A DNA stretch of 64,000 nucleotides from a candidate division WOR-1 bacterium RIFOXYB2_FULL_46_45 (lineage in GTDB: Bacteria; Margulisbacteria; WOR-1; XYC2-FULL-46-14). The stretch lies in contig MEUE01000001.1 of NCBI GenBank assembly GCA_001771585.1, positions 602,744-666,743 on the forward strand, written 5' to 3'. The notes below the pieces were generated by a model that searched no databases, had not been told where the DNA came from, and saw only the letters and a list, made by a program, of their open reading frames with translations. The translations under genes and the position numbers were made by a program. Numbering within the stretch: position 1 is the stretch's first letter; each line of letters starts with the position of its first letter. Positions 53,725-61,814 of the stretch are shown piece after piece.

Positions 53725-55608
53725 GTGAAGAAAATTGTTCTCACGCTATTAATCTTTGCCGCAATGGTTCTCCCCTCTTTTGCAAAAGTCGATTTTCCTT
53801 ACGGAGAAATTAATATTAAGATGCCGCCGCTTACGGAACCCTACCCGGGAATCGGTAGCCATTTTTCAAGTGTTTCAAAAGGAATCGGGACGGTAATGTG
53901 GAACCCCGCTTCCCTGGTAAATATCGGAACGACCGAAGCGCTGTTAAGCTACGCGGGAATGTCCGGAACTACCCGCTTTGACAAGACCTTTAGAGTTGAA
54001 GACCTCACCTTTGAAGCGGACGTTTCCGGAAAAGCCGGCGCTTTTACCGGTGCCTTTTATTTTGACACTCTTGCGAATTCCACCTCGGTTACAACCAGGG
54101 ACGTGGCGGGGCATTACAACTATTTGACCGAAAGTTCGGGGATCACCTACCAGCAGGCGCTGAGGATCAACGACTGGCTGGCGGCCGGCGTTATCTACCG
54201 CGGTCCGGTTGAAGTAAACGCCAACCTGGCCGGGGACTTCCCGACCACCGCAAAATATAATTTAAATCTTTCGGGAGCGACGCTTGAAGGAGCTCCGATG
54301 TGGTTTGGCGACGACAATAAAGTTAATTACTCCTATACCATTCCAGGAACCACAACAACCGTAACTTCCCAATCGGCCGGTCCCGTCTGGAACAGTTTTA
54401 TAACCCAGGAAGCGGTTTTACCTCTGACTTCTTTTTCCGAGTTCAGGAACAATGTTTCGGTCAAGTCGGACTTGACAGCTTCACTGGCCGGAAAGGTCAA
54501 GGGGATTTCGTTCGGTGTCAATTTTACCCCGATGGCGGCGGAAATGAACATTGACAACGCTCTGCGCACCGTGGTTAACAGCGGCACTTCGGACCTGACG
54601 GTTTACGCCCCTAATTTCGATATCAATTCGGCCGAATCGATCGCCACCTGGTTTGCCGACCCGACTAAATACGGCGCCGCAGCCGGTTACACCGCCAAAA
54701 TCGAACAGGTCCCGGCCGGACAGGCGGTGGCGGACGGAAAATACCGCGGTTTTTACACCGCTTCGACGATGCGGATGGATTTCGGAATGATGTACGACGT
54801 CTCGGATAATTTTAGGCTCGGAGTAGCCTACGAAAACTTAAACGCCGCCGGTTTAAATTTTTCGGGAAACGGCCGGTCAACCTACGCCCAAACCAGATTC
54901 GGAACGGTCGAATTTTCCGACATCCTGGATCCGGCGCAGAATAAAGGGCCGGACTTTTTTAAAGATACTTTTTCTCCGGTAGCGGGGACCGAGAATTATT
55001 ATCTTTACCCGCAAATGAATTTCGCTTTGCCGCAAAGATTACGTTTCGGCGGCGCTTTTATCAAACCGGTCTTGCTCGCGCTTGATTACGAGACCCAGCT
55101 TAATCCGATTGTCTTCCGCGCGCAGAACTCCAGCGGCGTCTATACGGACATGAAGATCAGCAACTTAAACACCATAAAAATCGGAATGGATTTCAACTGG
55201 TTAAAATTCGGCACCACCCTGCTCATGAAGCCGTCGGTCTCCGGAATCGACGCCAACACCCAATCCAATATCAACAAGGCCTTCAAGTATTTTGTTTTGC
55301 CGATCCGGCTTGACCTGGGAACAAGCTTTAATTTGTGGGGATTAAAAACCAATCTTTCCGGAGGTTTCAACGGAACCTCAATCCTTGACGCCCTGCAATT
55401 CAACACGATAAACGGGGACTTGAGTAAAATTCTTTTTTACAACCTGTCGCTTAATAAAGATTATTGGACCGTTTCGTACCTGGCAACAATTGATCCCGGA
55501 TCGACTGTCGCCGGCTATTACGCCGCAAAAGACACTAATCCAAGCAAAACTTTTGGATGGGGAGACGTAAGATGGATATCAACGTATCAAATAAGCTACA
55601 AGTTTTAG
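53725..55608 (+). CDS. Outer-membrane beta-barrel protein (FadL/PorV-like)
   Basis: Predicted 627 aa with a signal peptide (MKKIVLTLLIFAAMVLPSFA). The mature start, GIGSHFSSVSKGIGTVMWNPASLVNIG, has the NPA turn typical of FadL/OMPP1 and PorV-type barrels. The rest alternates polar and hydrophobic residues as in beta strands and ends in ISYKF, an aromatic C-terminus fit for BAM insertion. Role: pore or surface anchor, not fixed. It starts with GTG on a leaderless message. Two more exported proteins follow with overlaps. Confidence 0.8.
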   Translation: MKKIVLTLLIFAAMVLPSFAKVDFPYGEINIKMPPLTEPYPGIGSHFSSVSKGIGTVMWNPASLVNIGTTEALLSYAGMSGTTRFDKTFRVEDLTFEADVSGKAGAFTGAFYFDTLANSTSVTTRDVAGHYNYLTESSGITYQQALRINDWLAAGVIYRGPVEVNANLAGDFPTTAKYNLNLSGATLEGAPMWFGDDNKVNYSYTIPGTTTTVTSQSAGPVWNSFITQEAVLPLTSFSEFRNNVSVKSDLTASLAGKVKGISFGVNFTPMAAEMNIDNALRTVVNSGTSDLTVYAPNFDINSAESIATWFADPTKYGAAAGYTAKIEQVPAGQAVADGKYRGFYTASTMRMDFGMMYDVSDNFRLGVAYENLNAAGLNFSGNGRSTYAQTRFGTVEFSDILDPAQNKGPDFFKDTFSPVAGTENYYLYPQMNFALPQRLRFGGAFIKPVLLALDYETQLNPIVFRAQNSSGVYTDMKISNLNTIKIGMDFNWLKFGTTLLMKPSVSGIDANTQSNINKAFKYFVLPIRLDLGTSFNLWGLKTNLSGGFNGTSILDALQFNTINGDLSKILFYNLSLNKDYWTVSYLATIDPGSTVAGYYAAKDTNPSKTFGWGDVRWISTYQISYKF

Positions 55609-56279
55609 TTAAAGGGTTCTTGATCCTGTTTCTGTTGGCCTGTCCGGCAGCCGCAACCGTCACAATCGAGGCAATGACTGCCGACGGGGTCAGGCTCTAT
55701 AGCGGTGACTCTATAAATACCAATACCCTGCTTGGAATCCAGTTTACCAGCGATTCAAATTTGGCCGCCGACGACAGCGCGTTAACCCTGCGGATCGATT
55801 CGGCCGATCACGCGGTTACCCCGTCGCAGAGAACCCCCGGAACCATCACCGGTTCTTACAACGCCTCTTCTCTTGCGGACGGGGATCATATCCTGAGGAT
55901 AACGGTAAAAGAGTTGTCCGGCAATACCACCACCTGGGAAGCGACCCATATCTCGGTCAATTCCGCCGATCGGGTGGATGTTTTGGCGCAACCTCTCAAC
56001 TTTCCCAATCCCTGCGGACCGGCGGACACCAAAACCTATATCGGCTACAATCTTTCCAAGGATGCCAATATAACCTTAAGCATCCATGACATGATGGGAA
56101 ACCTGATCAGCCGGCAAAGTTTTTCTGCCGGAACCAACGGCGGGCGCGCCACCTACAACGAAGTTGAATGGAATTTGAAGACCGACGGAGGAAGCGCGGT
56201 CGGCAACGGAATTTATGTCTATTTAATTATCGGCGACGGCAGGATTTTATCTAAGGGCAGGATCGCGATAGTCAAATGA
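55572..56279 (+). CDS. Exported protein with FlgD-like Ig domain
   Basis: Predicted 235 aa. A hydrophobic signal is at about 15-35 (GFLILFLLACPAAA). A middle Ig-like domain is followed by a C-terminal FlgD_ig-type domain: FPNPCGPADTKTYIGYNL near 140, LSIHDMMGNLI, EVEWNLKTDGGSAVGNGIYVYLI. Such domains often end exported proteins in candidate phyla and resemble type IX sorting domains. I chose the ATG at 55572 (GGAG seven bases upstream) over 55557. It overlaps the barrel gene by 37 bases and the next gene by four. Confidence 0.8.
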   Translation: MDINVSNKLQVLVKGFLILFLLACPAAATVTIEAMTADGVRLYSGDSINTNTLLGIQFTSDSNLAADDSALTLRIDSADHAVTPSQRTPGTITGSYNASSLADGDHILRITVKELSGNTTTWEATHISVNSADRVDVLAQPLNFPNPCGPADTKTYIGYNLSKDANITLSIHDMMGNLISRQSFSAGTNGGRATYNEVEWNLKTDGGSAVGNGIYVYLIIGDGRILSKGRIAIVK

Positions 56280-58234
56280 AGAAATATATTTGGATTTTGA
56301 TATTTGGATTTTGGATTTCCGCCCAAGCGGCGTGGGCCGACGGCCTCGCGGTCGACCCTTCCCAATCAATCCTGGGAGCGCGGCAGATTGGAATCGGAAG
56401 GGCGGGAACGGCGCTCAATGGAGATCCGTGGTCTCTCTTTATGAACCCGGCCGGTCTGGCGGATATTACCTATCCAAAAATCTCGGCTACTTCGCGCAAG
56501 ATCTTTTTTGACGAAACACAATACCTCTGCCTCGGCGGCGCCGTCCCAACCCAGTGGGGGACCTGGGGCTTTGGCATCATTGGAACCGGGATCGCCAACT
56601 CCTACCAAACCCGACGCGATGCCGAAACCGATCGAATCGTCCTTAACCCGTCAAAAGAGGCAATAAGTTCGGCTAACAATGTGTATTTATTAAGTTATTC
56701 AAAACCGGTGCATAAAAACCTGGCGCTGGGAGCCAATTTAAAATTTTATGACCAGGGCTTTAACGGCGGATCGTCGGCACACGCCACCGGCTACGGGCTT
56801 GATCTTGGAGCGATGTACAATCTTTTCCCATACCTGAATCTGGGGATTGACTGGCAGAATTTTCTCTCTTCCGGATTAAAATGGACCGGAGGTGCCGGAG
56901 CAACCGATACCCTGGGCGGCTTTATTAAACTTGGCGGCGACTTAAGTATTTTGGGAAAAGAAGGAACTTCGCTTAAAAAACACGACCAGAAACTCAACGG
57001 ATTTTTGGATATCGACCTTCCCCGCTCGGTCCTTTCACAAAACGGAAACCCGGTTTATCATCTTGGGTTTGAATGGTCCCCTCTTACAATCCTCGACTTG
57101 AGGGCCGGCTACGATTCGAACCTGAACTTAAGCTACGGGGTCGGTTTTACAAACTGGGGTTTCCGCTTTGATTACGCCTACGCCCTCTCCCCCTATGGGG
57201 CGGGAGACAATCCGCATTATTTCACCCTGAGCTATATCGGAGATCTAATGAAGGTGTTTACAAAAAAACTTATCGACGAAAAAATCGCCTTAAAATTTTA
57301 CAGCATAAAAGACCGGCAGATCACAACCCAAGAAAGCCTTTCCATTTTCGGCCTGGCGGTTTACGACAAGACCTTTGACGAGATCACCAGCTGGGTGATC
57401 CCTTCGATCTCGCAAAAAGACGACCACCGGATTGTGACCGAAGAGGCCAACTTGGTCAATTTTAAGATCAATGAGCGTTTAGTCGATGTAAAAGGATCCT
57501 TTGAGGTGGAAGAAAAATTGTATGCCGGAAGAAATGTTTTTTACATGCAGGGAGCTATCCCGGGAAAAGGGACCACCTATGAATCGGTGCGTATTTTAAG
57601 AATACATCCTTTTAAAGATGTGAATGAACTCCATTGGGCTTTTGAACCGATTTCTATGACCTCCACCCTAAAGGTGATCGAGGGGTATCCCGATCACCAC
57701 TTTAAACCGGGAAAAGGGATCACCCGGGCAGAGCTGGTCGCCTTGCTGCTGCGCTCCAAAGGAATTTCTCTAGAAGCCGGCGGACACACGGTCTTTACCG
57801 ACCTGAAAGAAGATTCCTGGTCTACCCCGTACATTGTAAAAGGAGTTAAAATTGATATTGTAACCGGATATCCGGATCAAACCTTCAAACCGAACAAAGT
57901 GCTAAGCCGGGCGGAAGGAGTTGCCATTATTTCCCGTTTTGCCGGACTTGTTTCATCGATTGAAGCCAATCCGGCTTTTCCCGACCTGAAGGCGGGCTTC
58001 TGGGCCAACAAATTTATTGAGCCGGCCCATAAGGCGGGCTTGCTTAATTACTTGTCCGGAAAACATTTTGAACCAAACAAAGAGTTGAGCCGGGCGGAGG
58101 CCGCGGAGATACTTTATCAGACAAAATCGATAAAAGAGAGGGTTAATCTTTTCTGGGAAACCGGAAAGCTCAGCGAAGAAGTTGCTGTACCGCCGCAGAG
58201 TAGTCCTTTGCCCCAAAAAAATAAGAAGCCGTAA
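56276..58234 (+). CDS. Outer-membrane barrel protein with three SLH domains
   Basis: Predicted 652 aa. Signal peptide 1-21 (ending AAWA). A PorV-like barrel region (IGRAGTALNGDPWSLFMNPAGLADI) spans about 30-340, a beta-rich linker follows, and the last 220 residues hold three S-layer homology repeats: VIEGYPDHHFKPGKGITRAEL, VTGYPDQTFKPNKVLSRAE and LSGKHFEPNKELSRAE (given here in short form). SLH domains bind pyruvylated wall polymers, so in a diderm this would tie the outer membrane to peptidoglycan, as in OmpM proteins; here SLH is C-terminal, not N-terminal. The 3' end overlaps rpe on the other strand by 65 bases. Confidence 0.85.
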   Translation: MKKYIWILIFGFWISAQAAWADGLAVDPSQSILGARQIGIGRAGTALNGDPWSLFMNPAGLADITYPKISATSRKIFFDETQYLCLGGAVPTQWGTWGFGIIGTGIANSYQTRRDAETDRIVLNPSKEAISSANNVYLLSYSKPVHKNLALGANLKFYDQGFNGGSSAHATGYGLDLGAMYNLFPYLNLGIDWQNFLSSGLKWTGGAGATDTLGGFIKLGGDLSILGKEGTSLKKHDQKLNGFLDIDLPRSVLSQNGNPVYHLGFEWSPLTILDLRAGYDSNLNLSYGVGFTNWGFRFDYAYALSPYGAGDNPHYFTLSYIGDLMKVFTKKLIDEKIALKFYSIKDRQITTQESLSIFGLAVYDKTFDEITSWVIPSISQKDDHRIVTEEANLVNFKINERLVDVKGSFEVEEKLYAGRNVFYMQGAIPGKGTTYESVRILRIHPFKDVNELHWAFEPISMTSTLKVIEGYPDHHFKPGKGITRAELVALLLRSKGISLEAGGHTVFTDLKEDSWSTPYIVKGVKIDIVTGYPDQTFKPNKVLSRAEGVAIISRFAGLVSSIEANPAFPDLKAGFWANKFIEPAHKAGLLNYLSGKHFEPNKELSRAEAAEILYQTKSIKERVNLFWETGKLSEEVAVPPQSSPLPQKNKKP

Positions 58235-58811
58235 CCAGTATATTTGCTCCGGCCTCAATTACCTGTTTCACGGTTTTGTCGTTGATCCCGCCGTCGACGC
58301 GGATATCCCCTTTATAGATTTTTCTAATCGCCGTGATTTTGGGGAGGACTTCCGGCATAAAACTTTGGCCGGAAAAGCCGGGATTGACCGACATGAAAAG
58401 GACTTCGTCCGCCTCCGCCAAAAACGGTTCCAGTTTCTTCTCTGAAGTTCCCGGATTGATGCAGATCCCGGTTTTTTTGTTGAGCGATTTGATGCGTTTT
58501 AGCGCGGAAGAAAGTTTGTCGCCGCTATGGTATGACTCAAGATGCAAAGTAATAAGATCGGCTCCGGCTTTGGCAAAAGAATCTATGTAAAGATCGGGGT
58601 TATCAATCATCAAATGTGCGTCTAACGGCAACTTGGTCAATTTACGCACCGTCTGGCAGACCATCGGCCCCATGGTGAGGTTGGGAACAAAATGCCCGTC
58701 CATTATATCGAGGTGGAATCCGTCAACGCCGGCCGCCTCTGCCCTTTTGATCTCGTCGGCCAGGTGCCCAAAATCGGCGGATAGGATGCTGGGTGCGATT
58801 TGGATTTTCAT
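58170..58811 (-). CDS. rpe: Ribulose-phosphate 3-epimerase
   Basis: Predicted 213 aa. Typical motifs: APSILSADFGHLADEI near the start, HLDIMDGHFVPNLTMGP near 34, DAHLMID near 64, MSVNPGFSGQSF near 137 and RVDGGIN near 170. It interconverts ribulose-5-P and xylulose-5-P. The ATG overlaps the comEC stop (ATGA). A TATAAT six bases upstream, inside comEC, could give an extra leaderless message. Confidence 0.96.
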   Translation of the reverse strand: MKIQIAPSILSADFGHLADEIKRAEAAGVDGFHLDIMDGHFVPNLTMGPMVCQTVRKLTKLPLDAHLMIDNPDLYIDSFAKAGADLITLHLESYHSGDKLSSALKRIKSLNKKTGICINPGTSEKKLEPFLAEADEVLFMSVNPGFSGQSFMPEVLPKITAIRKIYKGDIRVDGGINDKTVKQVIEAGANILVTASYFFGAKDYSAAVQQLLR

Positions 58812-60631
58812 GGATTGATTATAACATATTTGCCGTCGGTCTTAACCGTGATCGTCCCCTTTTGGTCGGTGCGCAGGCACTTGATTCCCAACGACTCCAG
58901 CCGCTCTAAGACCTCCACGTGGGGATGTTTAAACTGATTTTCTTTGCCGCAGGAAATTACGGCGATTTTGGGGTTGACCGCCTCCAAAAAGGGCAAAGAT
59001 GAAGCGGTGCGGCTGCCGTGATGGCCGATTTTTATAAGATCCGCCTGCAAATTTCCTTCCTGAAACATCCGCTCTTCCGCCTCGGACTCCGCGTCTCCCA
59101 TCAAAAGGAAACTGACCTGCCCATAAGTTAATTTAATGACGACCGAATTGTTGTTCAGCGCCGATTCATCGATCAACGGCTCCGATGGATTTAAGACCCG
59201 CATCCACACCCCCTTTCCCACTTCCATCGTTTGGCCTGCCCGCGCCAAAACATATTTGATCTTCTTGCGGTCGATCGCCTTTAGAAATTTTTGGTAGCTC
59301 TGCGACGTATGGATTTGGCCGGAATCTAATACCGCGTCAACCGCGAAATCGTTTAAGACCGAAACCAATCCCCGCAAGTGGTCGTCGTGCGGATGAGTCA
59401 AAACTACCAGATCCAACTTGTTGATCCCTTTCTGGCGCAAGAAAGGCAAAACGACTCTTTTGCCCATATTTTGCTTGTTAAACATTCCGCCCCCGTCGAT
59501 TAGAATCTTTTTACTGTCGGGAGTTTCGATAAAAATCGAGTCCCCCTGCCCCACATCCAAAAAAACCGCCGTCAAACCGGTTTCGGCCGGCGATAAAGCG
59601 GCCGACCAGACCCAAAAAACGGCCAGCAGTAAAGCTATCGCCGCCGTTTTCTTAAAACTTATTTTAATCATATTATTAAAAAACATTATCACCACAATAT
59701 AATAAAAAACCACAAAGATAAAGTGCGGCGCGGGGAGATAAACGGAAGAAAAAGGGAGCCCGGCCATAAAAGAGACCAATATATTAAGCAGTTTCAAAAT
59801 CACCATCAGCCCTAAACCAAAAATCTGCGCCAGCGGCATTGCCATAAAACCCAAAACCGCCGCCAGGAAACCGAAGATGACCAGATAATTTATCCAGGGG
59901 AGCAGAATGATGTTGGCAAAAAGAGCGATCGGAGAGAACTGGTTGAAATTATAGAGGATAATCGGAGCGCTTAAAATTATCGGGGCGGTTGAAACAACGA
60001 CAATTTCCGGCCATTTGACTTTCTCCTGCATCTTCGGAACCAGCCAGATCAAGGCAGCGGTGGCGGCAAAAGAGAGCTGGAAACCAAGATTAAAGAGGAC
60101 CAGCGGATCAAAGATCAGCATCGGGAGGGCCGAGGCGGCAACCAGAGTCAAACCGTCGCTTTCACGGTTGAAAAGTTTGCCGATCAAGGCGACCTCCGCC
60201 ATAATTCCGGCACGGACAACCGAAGCGTCGGTCCCGACCGCCAGGATAAAAAATAAACTGAAAAACGATGAAGCAAAAAAACCGATCCAGCGGTTGAATT
60301 TTTTGAAAAAGAGCTGGCAGATCCCGATAAGCAGCGATACCTGCATGCCGGAGACGACCAAAAGATGGACCGTTCCGGTCTTTTTAAAATCTTCTTTGGT
60401 CTCTTCCGATATTTTGGAGGCGGCTTTTCCCAACAGCAGGCCGTTTAGAAGCCCGGAGCAATCTTCCGGCATAATCGCAGTAATTTTTCCGGTAAAACTA
60501 TCCCGTATCGCTTCCAGCCAGCCGATCTTAAGCTTTAATTCGTCGGCAGGGGCAAGAAACGGACGGAAAAGAATAATTATCAACATGACAAGGAGCGTGA
60601 TAATCAGCAGGGGGCGGTTAAATGACAACAT
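58808..60631 (-). CDS. comEC: ComEC/Rec2-type DNA uptake channel with metallo-beta-lactamase domain
   Basis: Predicted 607 aa. The competence domain starts near 60 (GLLLGKAASKI, then HLLVVSGMQVSLL) with about eight helices. The C-terminal metallo-beta-lactamase domain has DVGQGDSIFIE, THPHDDHLRGL and GHHGSRTASS. The N-terminal OB-like domain (DUF4131) of full ComEC is missing: one helix leads straight to the competence domain. It would pass single-stranded DNA through the inner membrane. It overlaps comEA by 14 bases and rpe by four. Confidence 0.9.
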   Translation of the reverse strand: MLSFNRPLLIITLLVMLIIILFRPFLAPADELKLKIGWLEAIRDSFTGKITAIMPEDCSGLLNGLLLGKAASKISEETKEDFKKTGTVHLLVVSGMQVSLLIGICQLFFKKFNRWIGFFASSFFSLFFILAVGTDASVVRAGIMAEVALIGKLFNRESDGLTLVAASALPMLIFDPLVLFNLGFQLSFAATAALIWLVPKMQEKVKWPEIVVVSTAPIILSAPIILYNFNQFSPIALFANIILLPWINYLVIFGFLAAVLGFMAMPLAQIFGLGLMVILKLLNILVSFMAGLPFSSVYLPAPHFIFVVFYYIVVIMFFNNMIKISFKKTAAIALLLAVFWVWSAALSPAETGLTAVFLDVGQGDSIFIETPDSKKILIDGGGMFNKQNMGKRVVLPFLRQKGINKLDLVVLTHPHDDHLRGLVSVLNDFAVDAVLDSGQIHTSQSYQKFLKAIDRKKIKYVLARAGQTMEVGKGVWMRVLNPSEPLIDESALNNNSVVIKLTYGQVSFLLMGDAESEAEERMFQEGNLQADLIKIGHHGSRTASSLPFLEAVNPKIAVISCGKENQFKHPHVEVLERLESLGIKCLRTDQKGTITVKTDGKYVIINP

Positions 60632-61148
60632 AATCCTTCAGCTTTTCAAAGCTCTTCTTGCCGATCCGGTCAACTTTGAGAAGATCTTCCGGTTTGGCAA
60701 AGGGACGCTTTTCAATTATTCTTTTGGCGGTGGCGGGACCGATTCCCGGCAATGTTTCTAAATCTTTTTGCGATGCCAAATTGATATTTATTTTTTTTGT
60801 CCCGCTTTTTGTTGTTTGAGCGGCAACCGGATCGGGATTTTTGGACGGGATGACGATTTTCTGGCCGTCTTTGACCCGTTCGGCCAGATTGACCGCCGAC
60901 AAATCGGCGGACGGATAGTTCCCTCCCGCGATTTTTACCGCATTAAGGACCCTTTCTCCTTCTTTGAGCTTATAAACCCCCGGGTTCCTGACCGATCCGC
61001 TGATATGGATCACCGCAAAGCGCGGTTTTTCTTCGGCAATCGGCACAATTGGCTCAGTCGTTTTGGTGTGGCGGAAAAGATAAACTGCGCATCCCAGGGC
61101 AAAAACTATGATTAACCCGATGATTATCGTTTTGGGATTGTTCTCCAT
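60618..61148 (-). CDS. comEA: ComEA-type DNA-binding competence protein
   Basis: Predicted 176 aa. One membrane helix at 8-25, an SLBB-like domain near 45-100 (VIHISGSVRNPGVYKL), and a C-terminal helix-hairpin-helix domain (INLASQKDLETLPGIGPATAKRI). It should bind incoming double-stranded DNA at the membrane and pass it to ComEC, encoded next with a 14-base overlap. Confidence 0.93.
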   Translation of the reverse strand: MENNPKTIIIGLIIVFALGCAVYLFRHTKTTEPIVPIAEEKPRFAVIHISGSVRNPGVYKLKEGERVLNAVKIAGGNYPSADLSAVNLAERVKDGQKIVIPSKNPDPVAAQTTKSGTKKININLASQKDLETLPGIGPATAKRIIEKRPFAKPEDLLKVDRIGKKSFEKLKDYVVI

Positions 61149-61178
61149 GTTATGGAGACCAGCAATTTTGCCGCCAAT

Positions 61179-61814
61179 TTAGATTTTATTATATATCTTC
61201 AGTATATCTTCCACGTACGGCTTGCTGGTCGGTTTGTAACCGCTGTTGCGCTCGATGTTCCCCGGTCCTTCCAGGTAGCCGGCAATGGCAAAAGGGACTT
61301 GAGGCGAGGTCTTGGAAAAACGGTCGAGACAGTGGCGCAGATAGCGGGCGGTCCCTTTCACATTCTGGTCAATATCAAAAGGATCGGAAATTTTGACCGT
61401 GGCACAAGTCGATTGAAGCAGCTGCCCCAACCCCATCGCCCCGGAAGAGGAGATGGCATATTTGTTGAAGCGCGATTCGCGCGCGATCAGCGAAGTCAAA
61501 AGGAGCGGATTGACATTGTATTGTTCGGAATATTTTACGATTGAATCGGTGATTGAGGAAGTATCCGGACGGTTTTCAACCCTGGCATACCCCATTATAA
61601 AACGGTTGATCCGATCCGAAAGATCGGGAATTACCCCGTCGGCATAATTTGGTCCGGGAATAACCGAAGCATCGGGGGCCTTGATATATTCGGTATAGGA
61701 CGTTGCCGGGACCGGATTGGAAGCGGCGCGTTTTGCCGCGTCTTTCTGATTGGTGACACCGCTTATGATCGAAAAGGTAAAGACCAGGATTACAATTACA
61801 GTTGTAGCGTCCAT
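61179..61814 (-). CDS. Lytic transglycosylase (SLT domain)
   Basis: Predicted 211 aa. An N-terminal hydrophobic segment (5-22) is an anchor or signal. The SLT domain, about 90-205, has LIARESRFNKYAISSSGAMGLGQLL, split here as LIARESRFN with the catalytic Glu and GAMGLGQL, then ARYLRHCLDRF. It cleaves peptidoglycan strands. It overlaps purL by 19 bases and precedes comEA by 30. Confidence 0.92.
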   Translation of the reverse strand: MDATTVIVILVFTFSIISGVTNQKDAAKRAASNPVPATSYTEYIKAPDASVIPGPNYADGVIPDLSDRINRFIMGYARVENRPDTSSITDSIVKYSEQYNVNPLLLTSLIARESRFNKYAISSSGAMGLGQLLQSTCATVKISDPFDIDQNVKGTARYLRHCLDRFSKTSPQVPFAIAGYLEGPGNIERNSGYKPTSKPYVEDILKIYNKI

